From Sporolactobacillus putidus (GTDB lineage Bacteria > Bacillota > Bacilli > Bacillales > Sporolactobacillaceae), in assembly GCF_014647035.1 (NCBI RefSeq), contig NZ_BMOK01000012.1, forward strand, positions 46,030-110,029: a DNA stretch of 64,000 nucleotides, read 5' to 3'. The notes beneath the pieces were generated by a model. That model ran no database searches. It was given only the letters and a program-made list of their open reading frames with translations, and was not told where the DNA came from. Below, piece by piece: positions 9,504 through 21,311 of the stretch. Made by a program: the position numbers and the translations under genes. Numbering within the stretch: the stretch's first letter is position 1; each line of letters begins with the position of its first letter.

Positions 9504-11738
9504 TTGGACAGTATTTCACAGCAATTGCTTGAGGGACTCAATCCGGAGCAATTAAAGGCGGTCAAGCACCATGACGGACCGCTGCTGATTATGGCCGGTG
9601 CGGGAAGCGGGAAAACACGTGTGCTCACGCATCGCATGGCCTATCTGATGATCGAAAGGAATGTAGCGCCCTGGAATATCCTGGCGATCACGTTTACAAA
9701 TAAAGCGGCGAAAGAAATGAGAGAACGGCTCGCGGGGCTCGCGGGACCGCTCGTCGATGATGTTTGGGTGTCGACCTTCCATTCCATGTGCGTGCGTATT
9801 TTACGGCGCGATATCGACCGGCTCGGCATCAGCCGCAATTTTTCCATACTCGATTCGACGGATCAGCAATCCGTCGTCAAAAATATCTTAAAAGATAAGA
9901 ATCTCGATCCGAAAAAATTTACCCCGCGCAGCATCCTCGGAAGAATCAGCGCGGCGAAAAACGAGCTGAAAACGGCAGCGGCCTTTGCCAAAACGGCGGT
10001 CGGCCCGTTCGATGAGGTCGTCCGGGACGTCTATGCGGAGTATGAAAAACGGCTGCTCAAGAATCAGTCGCTGGACTTTGACGACTTAATCATGACGACC
10101 GTGCATCTCTTCCAGCGCGTGCCGGAGTCGCTGGCCTTTTATCAGAAAAAGTTTCAATATATTCATGTCGATGAATATCAGGACACGAACCGGGCTCAGT
10201 ACTTGCTCGTTCACATGCTCGCGGACCGCTTCAGGAACCTGTGCGTTGTCGGCGACTCGGATCAGTCGATTTACGGCTGGCGCGGCGCAGATATTCATAA
10301 CATACTGTCTTTTGAGGAAGACTATCCGGATGCCTCGGTGATCAAACTGGAACAAAACTACCGGTCGACGAAGAAGATTCTTGACGCCGCGAACCACGTG
10401 ATCGAGCACAATCACAACCGGAAGCCGAAAAAACTGTGGACTGAAAACGCCGGTGGAAAGAAAATCGCTTACTATCAGGCCGGGACGGAACATGAAGAAG
10501 GCTATTACGTTGCCGGGAAAATGCGGGAACTGTCCAATGAAGGATTCAATTATTCGGATATCGCGGTTCTCTACCGGACGAACGCCCAGTCGCGTGTGAT
10601 TGAAGAAACGCTTGTCAAATCGAATATTCCTTACCGCATGGTTGGAAGTATCAAATTCTATGACCGCAAGGAAATCAAAGATATGCTTTCCTATCTGCGC
10701 CTGATCGCCAATCCGGACGACGATATCAGCCTCGCCCGCGTGATTAACGAACCAAAGCGCGGAATCGGGGCGTCGTCGATGGACAAACTGGCCGACTATG
10801 CCATCAACGGGGATCTGTCCCTAATGAAAGCCATCGGGGAAGCGGACCAGACCGGCATTTCTCCGCGGACGGTCCATAAAATGGAGGATTTTTCCGAACT
10901 CGTGATGAACTGGTCGAGAATGCAGGAGTTTTTATCGGTGACCGATCTGGTTGAAGAAGTCCTCGACAAATCCGGATATCGCGAGATGCTAAAAGCGGAG
11001 AAAACGATCGAGGCCCAGAGCCGGATCGAAAACCTGGAAGAATTTTTATCCGTGACAAAAGAATTTGAAGCCAAGCACGATGACAAATCGCTGATTGGTT
11101 TTCTGACTGAACTGGCTCTGGACGCGGATATCGACGAAAAGGAGGAGACGGGAACGGATGATGCGGTGACCCTGATGACGCTGCATTCCGCAAAGGGTCT
11201 GGAATTTCCGGCTGTTTTTTTAATCGGTATGGAAGAGAGCATTTTCCCGCATCTGCGTTCTCTCGATGATGAAGAGGAAATGGAAGAAGAACGCAGGCTG
11301 GCTTACGTCGGCATCACAAGAGCGAAAAAACGCCTGTTCCTCACATCCGCTCAGATCCGCACCTTGTTCGGAAATACTGCGGTCAATCCCGTTTCCCGTT
11401 TCATCAAGGAAATACCGGATGAATTGCTGGATATGGAGAAACCGGAGGCGCCGTCCGTCGGTACACGTTTTGCCTCTCCCGCAGCGAAAGGATCTCCCTT
11501 TTCCAGTCGTTTCGCTTCGGTGTATGGCAACAGACCGGCGCCTATGCTGCAAAAGCGGCAGCACGGAGACGAGGAGTGGCATGCCGGCGACAAAGTGCTC
11601 CATAAAAAATGGGGGCAGGGGACCGTGGTCAGCATTAAAGGCAGCGGCGACAATGTCGAACTGGATATCGCCTTTCCTAATCCAATCGGGCTGAAACGGC
11701 TGCTCGGCGCTTTTGCGCCAATTGAGAAAGCCAAATAA
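9504..11738 (+). CDS. pcrA: PcrA, ATP-dependent 3'-5' DNA helicase (UvrD/Rep superfamily 1A)
   Basis: PcrA unwinds DNA in nucleotide excision repair, strips RecA and aids rolling-circle plasmid replication. I chose TTG at 9504 because it gives [16 protein letters not shown], matching the family N-terminus, with a weak GAGG about 11 bp upstream; the product is 744 residues. Motifs: [10 protein letters not shown] (Walker A, about residue 32), [21 protein letters not shown] (about 222), [34 protein letters not shown] (about 560) and [10 protein letters not shown]. The C-terminus carries the RNA-polymerase-binding Tudor-like segment ([15 protein letters not shown]). No pcrB lies upstream, unlike B. 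subtilis. Confidence 0.97.
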   Translation: MDSISQQLLEGLNPEQLKAVKHHDGPLLIMAGAGSGKTRVLTHRMAYLMIERNVAPWNILAITFTNKAAKEMRERLAGLAGPLVDDVWVSTFHSMCVRILRRDIDRLGISRNFSILDSTDQQSVVKNILKDKNLDPKKFTPRSILGRISAAKNELKTAAAFAKTAVGPFDEVVRDVYAEYEKRLLKNQSLDFDDLIMTTVHLFQRVPESLAFYQKKFQYIHVDEYQDTNRAQYLLVHMLADRFRNLCVVGDSDQSIYGWRGADIHNILSFEEDYPDASVIKLEQNYRSTKKILDAANHVIEHNHNRKPKKLWTENAGGKKIAYYQAGTEHEEGYYVAGKMRELSNEGFNYSDIAVLYRTNAQSRVIEETLVKSNIPYRMVGSIKFYDRKEIKDMLSYLRLIANPDDDISLARVINEPKRGIGASSMDKLADYAINGDLSLMKAIGEADQTGISPRTVHKMEDFSELVMNWSRMQEFLSVTDLVEEVLDKSGYREMLKAEKTIEAQSRIENLEEFLSVTKEFEAKHDDKSLIGFLTELALDADIDEKEETGTDDAVTLMTLHSAKGLEFPAVFLIGMEESIFPHLRSLDDEEEMEEERRLAYVGITRAKKRLFLTSAQIRTLFGNTAVNPVSRFIKEIPDELLDMEKPEAPSVGTRFASPAAKGSPFSSRFASVYGNRPAPMLQKRQHGDEEWHAGDKVLHKKWGQGTVVSIKGSGDNVELDIAFPNPIGLKRLLGAFAPIEKAK

Positions 11739-11758
11739 TTGGTAAAACACAATCTTAA

Positions 11759-13777
<2,019 letters not shown>

Positions 13778-13789
13778 GGGGTGTCATGA

Positions 13790-14968
13790 TTGAAAAGAAG
13801 AAGATTCGGTGCGGCTGCACTGATCATTCTGAGCCTACAGCTTGCCCTTGCAGGCTGTTCGCAAAGCAGCTCACAGAATAGTGTTGTAAAAAACAACGGA
13901 GGGACGCAAACTACCCAGCTGATACCGGGTTCAAACACTAAGGATTATCAGTCGCTACGTCCGCTGTCCAACGATCAAATGCGCGGATATATCAATTACG
14001 GCGTAAACAATCGGGTGGACGTTGACCAGCTGGAACTCGGGCTGATGGATATGTCGAAAAGCGTTTTCAGTCCCGATCAGTACGTCTTTCAAAGCGGCCA
14101 GTATCTGACGGGAAACGATATTAACGGCATGCTTTACCGCCAGGGCCAGGAAAGAAACAAGACGAACAGCACGCCGCCGGGCCTCAATCCCCCGCTCGGA
14201 CCGGGCCAGACAGCCCTGCAGCAGGCTCAGAGCAGCCCGAAATATTTAAATTACGTGCTTGAGCAGGATTATCTGAAAAAATCGGGGAACGGAAAATATG
14301 TGCTGGGAGGGGTATCCATCGCCGTTTCGCTTAATTCGGTGTACACAGATCAAATCATGGATCAGAACCAGAACATCAACCCGATCCAGGAACAGCTGAA
14401 TCCCGCCACGGTTAAAACATGGGGCGAGAACGTCGCACCGAAAATTCTGCAGCGCGTGCGCAGCGTCAAAGGCCTGAGCCAGGTACCCATTTTCCTTACT
14501 TTATATATGACTGCCGCTCCCGATTCCCTAATCCCGGGTGATTATTTCGCTAAAGCAATGGTTCCAGCCGGCTCGACAACCATTGATAAATGGACACAGG
14601 TGGATGACCAGCACGTTCTGTTTCCGTCCAATGCGGCATCAGGACAGTATAAAGCGGATCTTGCCAAGTTCAATACATTTAAAAACGATGTACAGCAATA
14701 CTATCCAGATTTTGTAGGCGTCATCGGGAAAGGCTTTTATCAGAACCAGACACTCACCGATCTGACACTGAATATCAATATCCGATTTATGGATGAAACG
14801 GAAGTCATCGGCTTTGCCAATTATGTTGCCTCAATTGTCAACAATGGATTCGGATTTGGCCGAGAAGTTCCGATTCACGTCTATATCACATCCGGCGACG
14901 TTCAGGAAGCTTTGATCGATAGAACGCCGACTATGGATACAGCCTACGTGCACGTCTTCCAGCACTGA
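13790..14968 (+). CDS. camS: CamS-type sex pheromone precursor lipoprotein
   Basis: The 392-residue protein is a secreted lipoprotein of the CamS/YerH family, whose processed signal peptide in enterococci and staphylococci acts as a plasmid-transfer pheromone; its own function is unclear. The TTG at 13790 follows GAGGGGTG by 6-7 bp and gives a signal peptide with positively charged start (MKRRRF), a hydrophobic core and lipobox LALAGC, so Cys23 would be lipidated. A Ser/Asn/Gln-rich linker follows. It starts 12 bp after ligA, as in B. subtilis. Confidence 0.93.
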   Translation: MKRRRFGAAALIILSLQLALAGCSQSSSQNSVVKNNGGTQTTQLIPGSNTKDYQSLRPLSNDQMRGYINYGVNNRVDVDQLELGLMDMSKSVFSPDQYVFQSGQYLTGNDINGMLYRQGQERNKTNSTPPGLNPPLGPGQTALQQAQSSPKYLNYVLEQDYLKKSGNGKYVLGGVSIAVSLNSVYTDQIMDQNQNINPIQEQLNPATVKTWGENVAPKILQRVRSVKGLSQVPIFLTLYMTAAPDSLIPGDYFAKAMVPAGSTTIDKWTQVDDQHVLFPSNAASGQYKADLAKFNTFKNDVQQYYPDFVGVIGKGFYQNQTLTDLTLNINIRFMDETEVIGFANYVASIVNNGFGFGREVPIHVYITSGDVQEALIDRTPTMDTAYVHVFQH

Positions 14969-15010
14969 CCGGGGATGATGACCGGTAAGAGGGAAAACGT
15001 GACAAAGCCG

Positions 15011-15049
15011 AAGGGTGCGCAGAAAAAACTGCGGGCTCTTTTTTTTTCT
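15011..15049 (+). terminator. Intrinsic terminator after camS
   Basis: CGCAG/CTGCG core stem (15018-15022 with 15029-15033), extended by weaker pairs, followed by nine T residues. It ends the pcrA-ligA-camS unit. Confidence 0.85.
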
Positions 15050-15059
15050 ACCATTAGTC

Positions 15060-15411
15060 AAGCCCTTTAGTAAAATAATTGGCGGATAGCGGAATCTTCA
15101 GAGGCTTCCAGCCAAAAAAAAGGGTACACCAAACGAGGCCTGACTGGGTGAATTTTTTTGCGGCAGCGTCCGTATGACAATTTCTTCGGGTTCATCCTTT
15201 GGAAACACTGCCCGTTTGCTCGGGAGCATCTCAGTTGCTTCCTGCTGTGCAGGCGTATTGTTAACATTAATTTCAAAAATAAATAAGGCTATATTATTTA
15301 TAATCATAAATTATATTTAAATATAGTTTGCTTTGCTATATTATATATTTATAATGCTTTTGAATAAAAATTTGTTAAATCTAATTCCTTTGTTCTTCTC
15401 TTTTAGTGCGG
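15060..15411. other. Gene-free, AT-rich interval
   Basis: No supported gene. A 69-codon minus-strand frame (15098-15307) has no RBS. From about 15280 the DNA is strongly AT-rich with repeated TATATTATTTATAAT-like words, which could hold promoters but none with a convincing -35/-10 pair. Confidence 0.5.
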
Positions 15412-15545
15412 CTTATCGGTCGTTGTGCTCGATTTATCGGTCGTCGATACAAGTTTATCAGTCGTTTGACTCAATTTATCGGTCATCAGCTGAGATTTAT
15501 CAGTCGTCAACTCAAGTTTATCGGTCGTCGCCATTTTATCGCCGT
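15412..15545. repeat. Degenerate tandem array, six units of exactly 21 nt plus a partial unit
   Basis: Units begin at 15412, 15433, 15454, 15475, 15496 and 15517; a shifted partial copy begins at 15535. The consensus is TTTATCGGTCGTC followed by about eight variable bases ending in CAAG. The plus-strand frame through it encodes a 7-residue periodic peptide (IYRSS, VYQSS), but there is no RBS or plausible start, so I treat it as non-coding DNA. It sits just upstream of the LysE-family gene. Confidence 0.85.
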
Positions 15546-15637
15546 ATCTGCTTGACCGCATTCAGCATTTTGGACAAATCTTGAACAACATGAGTCAGCC
15601 TGAAGGATGTTTCAGCGGCTCGGGGGGAGTGAAAACA

Positions 15638-16255
15638 ATGAGTTTATCCTACTTTGTGAAAGGGCTGTTGATCGGTTTTGCCATTGCGGCTCCTGTGGGG
15701 CCGATAGGTGTGCTCTGCATCCGCAGGTCCCTGATTCAGGACAGGCTGTACGGGTGGCTTTCCGGACTCGGAGCGGCAACGGCCGATGCCCTCTATGGAT
15801 CGGTTGCCGGCTTTGGTCTCACCGTCATCACCGGATTTCTGATGGGCGGGAAAATATGGCTTCAGGTCATTGGCGGCTTTTTTTTGTGCTATCTGGGCGT
15901 TCAGACGCTCCGCGCCAAACCGGCAGACCATGCGGCGAACGCCTGCAAAGGGAACTTGCTGACTGCCTATACGTCAACTTTATTTTTGACATTGACAAAT
16001 CCGATGACGATTCTCTCCTTTGTGAGTGTTTTCGCCGGTCTCGGGCTTGCGGGCGCTCAGCGGGGATATTTTTCTTCCATTCAGATTGTCCTGGGCGTTT
16101 TCGCCGGGTCGGCGTTATGGTGGCTTTTGCTGAGCCTGGGCGTCGGTTTTTTCAGAGATAAGCTGAATCTTCGTTCACTGGTGTGGATCAATCGTTTATC
16201 GGGTTTAACCATCCTCGGTTTTGGACTGGTTTCACTGGGCAGCTGTCTCTTGTAA
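15638..16255 (+). CDS. LysE/RhtB-family exporter
   Basis: The 205-residue protein is a six-helix inner-membrane exporter of the LysE family, which pump out amino acids or related small metabolites. The ATG at 15638 follows GGGGGGAG; an upstream in-frame ATG lacks an RBS. The family hallmark GFAIAAPVGPIGVLCIRRSL is at residues 12-31, and LTLTNPMTILSFVSVFAG marks the central helices. The substrate cannot be read from sequence. It stands alone between a repeat array and the gatCAB promoter. Confidence 0.85.
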   Translation: MSLSYFVKGLLIGFAIAAPVGPIGVLCIRRSLIQDRLYGWLSGLGAATADALYGSVAGFGLTVITGFLMGGKIWLQVIGGFFLCYLGVQTLRAKPADHAANACKGNLLTAYTSTLFLTLTNPMTILSFVSVFAGLGLAGAQRGYFSSIQIVLGVFAGSALWWLLLSLGVGFFRDKLNLRSLVWINRLSGLTILGFGLVSLGSCLL

Positions 16256-16349
16256 AAGTTCCGGAAACAAGCAGGCTTCCGGATCTGCGTGAGCGCAACA
16301 TGAGAGAGCGGAGGTTTTTTGCAGGGTTTGGTTTTTCAGCGGTCTTCCA

Positions 16350-16379
16350 TTGATTATAGTCAATGGAATTTGATATGAT
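16350..16379 (+). promoter_or_regulatory. Sigma-A promoter of gatCAB
   Basis: TTGATT (16350-16355) and TATGAT (16374-16379) are 18 bp apart, 67 bp before gatC. The -35 overlaps a perfect inverted repeat, CCATTGA (16348-16354) with TCAATGG (16361-16367), which could be an operator. Confidence 0.65.
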
Positions 16380-16445
16380 TAAGACATTGTTGGGATTTGC
16401 CGAAGACGGTAAAAATCCCGGACGAACGAGATGGAGATGACTGTT

Positions 16446-16742
16446 ATGAGCCGGATAAATGAAGAACAGGTCCGATATGTTGCCAACCTTGCCAGATTGT
16501 CGTTTGACGATGACGCGATCAAAAAGTTCACGACGCAGCTGGACGATATTATCGGTTTTGCCGAGCAGTTGAACGAGCTGGATACGGAAGGCATCGAACC
16601 GACGACGCACGTTCTGGATATGCATAATGTCATGCGCGACGACGTCGTTGAACCGTCCCTTCCGCGCGAAGAAGCGCTGAAGAACGCGCCTGTCCAAGAG
16701 GACGGGCAGGTCAAAGTACCGCTGATTATGGAAGCGGACTGA
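16446..16742 (+). CDS. gatC: GatC, subunit C of Asp/Glu-tRNA amidotransferase
   Basis: GatC is the small belt-like subunit that stabilises the GatA-GatB complex, which converts Asp-tRNA(Asn) and Glu-tRNA(Gln) into Asn- and Gln-tRNA. I chose ATG 16446 (98 residues, [18 protein letters not shown]) because it matches the family start and GGAG lies 9 bp upstream; ATGs at 16431 and 16437 are possible. The conserved [16 protein letters not shown] is at residues 58-73. It begins the gatCAB operon. Confidence 0.95.
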   Translation: MSRINEEQVRYVANLARLSFDDDAIKKFTTQLDDIIGFAEQLNELDTEGIEPTTHVLDMHNVMRDDVVEPSLPREEALKNAPVQEDGQVKVPLIMEAD

Positions 16743-16767
16743 TCCAAAAAGAAGGAGGACAACAAAG

Positions 16768-18228
16768 ATGCCACTTTTTGAAGAAGGCCTTGTGCATCTG
16801 AAGAAGAAGATACATAGCAAGGAAATCAAGGCATCCGACCTCATTGATGAGGCTTATGCCCGCATTAATGAAGTGGACGGCAAGGTAAAGGCTTTTCTGA
16901 CGCTGAATGAAGAGGCGGCCAGAGAAGAAGCACGGACGATCGATGAAAACGGTACGGATGAAGACACCCTGCTTTTCGGCATGCCGATCGGTATCAAGGA
17001 CAATCTCGTGACCAAGGGCCTGCGCACAACCTGCGCGAGCCACATCCTTGAGAATTATGATCCGCTCTATGACGCAACGGTAATCGAGAAAGTCAGGACG
17101 CAGAAAGGGATCATGATCGGCAAACTGAATATGGACGAATTCGCCATGGGCTCTTCAACGGAAAACTCGGGATTTGCGCTGACACGGAATCCGTGGGATT
17201 TGGAACGGGTGCCGGGCGGCTCAAGCGGCGGTTCGGCGGCATCCGTTGCTGCCGGAGAGGTACTGTTTGCGCTGGGATCGGATACCGGGGGTTCGATCAG
17301 GCAGCCGTCCGCGTTCTGCGGCGTTGTCGGTATGAAGCCGACTTACGGGCGCGTTTCGCGGTTCGGCCTCGTCGCCTTTGCTTCATCTCTTGACCAGGTC
17401 GGGCCGATTACACGAACGGTTGAAGACAACGCTTATCTGCTGGAGACGATCGCCGGGCTTGACCGCCACGACTCGACGAGTGCCGATGTCCCGGTGCCTC
17501 ACTATTCCGAGACACTGACCGGAGACATTAAGGGGCTGCGGGTCGCCGTACCCAAAGAATATCTTGGCGAAGGAATCGACGAGGCGGTGAAGGATAAAAT
17601 CAAGGCGGCGATCCGGCAGCTGGAAGCGCTCGGCGCCGTCTGCGAGGAAGTTTCGCTGCCGCATTCGAAATACGCGGTTCCTGCTTACTACGTCATCGCG
17701 TCGTCGGAAGCTTCGGCGAACCTGGCCCGCTTCGACGGTGTACGGTACGGCGTGCGCGCGGAATCGAACGATCTGATCGACATGTATAAAAAATCGAGAA
17801 GCGAAGGCTTTGGCGACGAAGTCAAACGCCGGATCATGCTCGGAACGTTTGCTTTAAGTTCAGGTTATTATGACGCTTATTATAAAAAGGCGCAGCAGGT
17901 GCGCACACTGATTAAACAGGATTTTGAAAAAGTTCTGGAAAACCATGACATTATCGTTGGACCGGCAACGCCGACAACAGCGTTCAAAATCGGTGAAAAA
18001 GTGGATGATCCGCTGACGATGTATGCCAATGACCTGCTCACCATTCCGGTCAATCTTGCCGGCGTTCCGGCAATCAGCCTGCCGTGCGGGCTGGCGGACG
18101 GCCTGCCTGTCGGTCTGCAGATGATCGGCAGACCGTTTGCGGAAGGAACGCTCTACAAGGCGGCGCACGCCTATGAACAGACCGCCGGTTTTCAGCTGAC
18201 GCCGGCATTCAAAGGGGCGAATGAATAA
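16768..18228 (+). CDS. gatA: GatA, glutaminase/amidase subunit of Asp/Glu-tRNA amidotransferase
   Basis: GatA releases ammonia from glutamine and channels it to GatB. The 486-residue protein has the amidase signature with the Ser-cisSer-Lys triad: Lys in PIGIKDNLV, and the serines in [15 protein letters not shown] and [17 protein letters not shown] strong GAAGGAGG site precedes the ATG. The stop codon overlaps the gatB start by one base (TAATG), implying translational coupling for equal stoichiometry. Confidence 0.98.
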   Translation: MPLFEEGLVHLKKKIHSKEIKASDLIDEAYARINEVDGKVKAFLTLNEEAAREEARTIDENGTDEDTLLFGMPIGIKDNLVTKGLRTTCASHILENYDPLYDATVIEKVRTQKGIMIGKLNMDEFAMGSSTENSGFALTRNPWDLERVPGGSSGGSAASVAAGEVLFALGSDTGGSIRQPSAFCGVVGMKPTYGRVSRFGLVAFASSLDQVGPITRTVEDNAYLLETIAGLDRHDSTSADVPVPHYSETLTGDIKGLRVAVPKEYLGEGIDEAVKDKIKAAIRQLEALGAVCEEVSLPHSKYAVPAYYVIASSEASANLARFDGVRYGVRAESNDLIDMYKKSRSEGFGDEVKRRIMLGTFALSSGYYDAYYKKAQQVRTLIKQDFEKVLENHDIIVGPATPTTAFKIGEKVDDPLTMYANDLLTIPVNLAGVPAISLPCGLADGLPVGLQMIGRPFAEGTLYKAAHAYEQTAGFQLTPAFKGANE

Positions 18229-19664
18229 TGAGCAATTTTGAAACAGTGATCGGCCTCGAAGTCCACGTCGAGCTGAAAACGAAGACGAAAGCTTTCTGCG
18301 GCTGCGCCAATGAATTCGGCGCGCCGCCGAACACGCACACCTGCCCGATCTGCCTTGGTCATCCCGGCGTTCTGCCGATTCTGAACCGCGAGGCTGTGGA
18401 CTTCGCCATTAAAGCGGCGCTCGCCCTGAACTGCGAGATTTCCCGCGAAACGAAATTCGACCGCAAGAATTATTTTTATCCGGACAACCCGAAGGCCTAT
18501 CAGATCTCGCAGTTTGATCAGCCGATCGGCAGAAACGGCTTCATCGAAATCGAAGTCGACGGCAAAAAGAAGAAAATCGGCGTGCACCGTCTGCATCTGG
18601 AGGAAGACGCCGGCAAGCTGAACCACCTGGCGGACGGCTCAGGCTCGCTCGTTGATTTCAACCGCGTGGGTACGCCGCTGATCGAAATCGTGTCGGAAGC
18701 GGATATGCGCACGCCGCAGGAAGCCTATGCCTATCTGGATAAACTGAAAGCCATTATGCAATACATCGGCGTTTCCGATGTCAAGATGGAGGAAGGTTCC
18801 CTACGCTGCGACGCGAACATCTCCATCCGGCCTTATGGCCAGACGGAATTCGGTACAAAGACCGAATTGAAGAACCTGAATTCGTTCGCTTTTGTTGAAA
18901 AAGGGCTTGCTTATGAGGAAAGACGCCAGGAAAAAATCCTGCTCTCCGGCGGTGTGGTCGAACAGGAAACGCGCCGTTACAACGACGCGACGAAGACGAC
19001 GACGCTGATGCGCGGCAAGGAAGGTTCCGATGACTACCGCTATTTCCCGGAACCGGATATCATCAAACTGAAAATCGATCAGGACTGGATCGACCGTATT
19101 GAGGCCGAAATACCGGAACTGCCGGACTCCCGTCAGAAGCGCTACATCGAAGAACTCGGCCTGCCGGAATACGACGCCATGGTACTGACGCAGGTAAAGA
19201 CGATGTCCGACTTCTTTGAAAACTCGATCAGTGAAGGAGCCGATCCGAAGCTTGTTTCCAACTGGCTGATGGGTGACGTCTCGGCCTATCTGAACAGCAA
19301 TTACAAAACGATCGATCAGGTGCCGATGACGCCGCAAGGCCTGGCGAAACTGGTTCAACTGATCGAAAAAGGAACGATTTCAAGCAAAATCGCCAAGAAA
19401 ATCTTCAAGACTTTGATTGAAGAAGGCGGCGATCCGGAAGAAATCGTCCAGGCCAAAGGACTCGTCCAGATTTCCGATGAAGGCGCGCTTCACGAATTGA
19501 TGGACCCGATTCTCGCCGCCAATAAACAATCGATGATCGACTATAAAAACGGCAAAGATCGCGCACTCGGCTTCCTCGTCGGTCAGGTGATGAAACAGTC
19601 CCATGGGAAAGCCAACCCGAACATGGTCAACAAAATTATTCTCGAAGAAATTGAAAAGCTTTAA
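18228..19664 (+). CDS. gatB: GatB, tRNA-binding/kinase subunit of Asp/Glu-tRNA amidotransferase
   Basis: GatB binds the mischarged tRNA and phosphorylates the side chain before amidation. The 478-residue protein opens with [20 protein letters not shown] and has the zinc-site cysteines CGCAN...[26 protein letters not shown], and the C-terminal YqeY-like domain ending at [11 protein letters not shown]. It is the last gene of the operon, with a terminator right after. Confidence 0.98.
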   Translation: MSNFETVIGLEVHVELKTKTKAFCGCANEFGAPPNTHTCPICLGHPGVLPILNREAVDFAIKAALALNCEISRETKFDRKNYFYPDNPKAYQISQFDQPIGRNGFIEIEVDGKKKKIGVHRLHLEEDAGKLNHLADGSGSLVDFNRVGTPLIEIVSEADMRTPQEAYAYLDKLKAIMQYIGVSDVKMEEGSLRCDANISIRPYGQTEFGTKTELKNLNSFAFVEKGLAYEERRQEKILLSGGVVEQETRRYNDATKTTTLMRGKEGSDDYRYFPEPDIIKLKIDQDWIDRIEAEIPELPDSRQKRYIEELGLPEYDAMVLTQVKTMSDFFENSISEGADPKLVSNWLMGDVSAYLNSNYKTIDQVPMTPQGLAKLVQLIEKGTISSKIAKKIFKTLIEEGGDPEEIVQAKGLVQISDEGALHELMDPILAANKQSMIDYKNGKDRALGFLVGQVMKQSHGKANPNMVNKIILEEIEKL

Positions 19665-19684
19665 GAACACAAAGTTTATGAAAA

Positions 19685-19738
19685 AAGAGGTCGTCTCATC
19701 AGTCGATTTTCGACAGTTATGAGGCGATCTTTTTAATT
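19685..19738 (+). terminator. Intrinsic terminator after gatB
   Basis: A long stem pairs the GAGGTCGTCTCAT region with ATGAGGCGATC around an inner hairpin (GTCGA...TCGAC), then a U-tract. Confidence 0.88.
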
Positions 19739-19980
19739 TTATAAATAGTGACAGATCAACAATTTGAGCGTTAAGTTTTTTCTTTAATAACCATTTAAGG
19801 ACGGCCTCTCTTTGCCATAAAGTCCCACTTACCCTTTTGGCGTTAGAAAACGGGCCGGTCTTAAGTTGATGGTGCAAAATTCTATTGATTTTCATTTTTT
19901 CTGCGGCGGAGGACCATCAACGGCGGTTTGATCCGAGCAAAGTCCCTTGCTTGGACCCGTGCGGCTGCCGCTTCAGCTTT

Positions 19981-20009
19981 TTGCTTTTAAAAATTGTTTA
20001 CAATATAAT
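19981..20009 (+). promoter_or_regulatory. Sigma-A promoter of dgkB
   Basis: TTGCTT (19981-19986) and a perfect TATAAT (20004-20009) are 17 bp apart. The rest of the 19739-20112 gap shows no gene. Confidence 0.75.
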
Positions 20010-20112
20010 TGAATGTGATGGTTGAATCAAATAATCACCGCTTAAACTGCGTCGTATCGATGTTTTTCAGGGGAAGCGGCTGTTAGATAGATGTTTGAGT
20101 CGGGTGATAAAC

Positions 20113-21051
20113 ATGAAAAAGGCGCGAATTATTTACAACCCAACATCCGGACGCGAGCTGGCAAAAAAGAACATCGCTTATATTCTGGACCGCCTGGAAA
20201 GCGCGGGATATGAAGCATCAGCCTATGCGACGAAAGGAAAAGGGGATGCGACGAAAGGCGCACGGAAAGCAGTCAGAAGGAAGTTTGATCTCGTCGTTGC
20301 GGCGGGTGGAGACGGCACGATCAACGAAGTGATTAACGGACTGGCCGAAAAGGAATTCCGTCCGAGACTTGGTGTGCTTCCGCTCGGCACGACGAACGAT
20401 TTTGCCCGTGCCGTCGGCATTCCTCGCGATATAGTCGGCGCGTGTGATGTCCTTTGCGAAGGGTATGAAATACCGATCGACATCGGAAAAGTCAACGATC
20501 ACTACTTCGTGAACATGGCGGGCGGCGGCAAACTGACTGAGCTGACTTACGACGTCCCAAGCAAGCTGAAGACGATGCTTGGACAGATGGCCTATTATAT
20601 GAAGGGCATTGAAATGCTCCCCTCCCTCAGACCGACCAAAGTCAGAATTGATTACGACGACCGGACATTCTCAGGAGACATCATGCTCTTTCTCGTCTCC
20701 AACACCAATTCAGTCGGCGGTTTCGAGAGACTGGCGCCGGAAGCCCAGCTCAACGACGGTGTTTTTGATCTGATTATATTGAAGGAAACCAATCTCGGCG
20801 AATTCATTCGTCTGGCCTCCATGGCCCTTCGCGGCGAGCACATGAAAGATCCCAAAGTGATCTATGCCCAGGCCAGCCGTATCAAAGTAAAAACCGAAGA
20901 AAAAATGCAGCTGAATCTTGACGGAGAATACGGCGGCGATCTTCCCGGCGAAATCGTCAATCTCTACCGGCACCTCCACCTCATGGTTCCGAAAGAACTG
21001 GCCAAAATGCAGCAGACGGAAAACAAGCAGGAAGTTCAGGACCCGGTCTGA
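20113..21051 (+). CDS. dgkB: Diacylglycerol kinase DgkB (YerQ)
   Basis: DgkB phosphorylates diacylglycerol left over from lipoteichoic acid synthesis back to phosphatidic acid at the membrane. The 312-residue protein begins MKKARIIYNPTSGRE at ATG 20113, matching the family; an upstream in-frame TTG (20095) is less likely. The kinase catalytic motif AAGGDGTINEV is near residues 62-72, LGVLPLGTTNDFARA follows, and LNLDGEYGGDLPGEI marks the C-terminal domain. The SD is weak. Gene order gatCAB-dgkB-rlmCD agrees with B. subtilis. Confidence 0.95.
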   Translation: MKKARIIYNPTSGRELAKKNIAYILDRLESAGYEASAYATKGKGDATKGARKAVRRKFDLVVAAGGDGTINEVINGLAEKEFRPRLGVLPLGTTNDFARAVGIPRDIVGACDVLCEGYEIPIDIGKVNDHYFVNMAGGGKLTELTYDVPSKLKTMLGQMAYYMKGIEMLPSLRPTKVRIDYDDRTFSGDIMLFLVSNTNSVGGFERLAPEAQLNDGVFDLIILKETNLGEFIRLASMALRGEHMKDPKVIYAQASRIKVKTEEKMQLNLDGEYGGDLPGEIVNLYRHLHLMVPKELAKMQQTENKQEVQDPV

Positions 21052-21095
21052 TCCATTAGGCAGAACGAATATTTCCCGTAAGGGTTTTTCACTAA

Positions 21096-21135
21096 AAGTG
21101 CGCCCGGAAACCGATCAGGAACGGGCACTTTTTTC
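21096..21135 (+). terminator. Intrinsic terminator after dgkB
   Basis: AAGTGC-CCCG pairs with CGGGCACTT (one unpaired base) and is followed by T residues. Confidence 0.88.
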
Positions 21136-21178
21136 ATAAAAAAATAAGCGGAAGTTCCAATCCAGCAAAAATATCGAA

Positions 21179-21241
21179 TTGGCCGGTGAAGCCGCGAGTT
21201 TGGCTGGTAGAGTTCAAAAACTGGCCGGAAGAGTGCTGAAA
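21179..21241. repeat. Short degenerate tandem array, three units of 21 nt
   Basis: Units begin at 21179, 21200 and 21221 with TTGGCCGG, TTGGCTGG and CTGGCCGG, followed by GAAG/TAGAG/AAGAG and variable bases. The step is the same 21 nt as in the other two arrays of this window, but the core word differs. It lies between the dgkB terminator and rlmCD. Confidence 0.6.
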
Positions 21242-21311
21242 AGACTCTAAACCAAATCATGAACACATGACATCAGATTTCATCACACGAATCACTAGAA
21301 GGAGAAAAATC

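Noticed and set aside
15098..15307. 69-codon minus-strand ORF after camS
   Set aside because: No RBS, no recognisable family; the start lies in very AT-rich DNA.
15412..15545. CRISPR array
   Set aside because: Units are directly abutting and degenerate, with no constant repeat separated by unique spacers and no cas genes nearby.
15333..15584. 83-codon ORF made of 7-residue repeats
   Set aside because: No RBS; the periodicity comes from the 21-nt DNA array, so coding is not supported.
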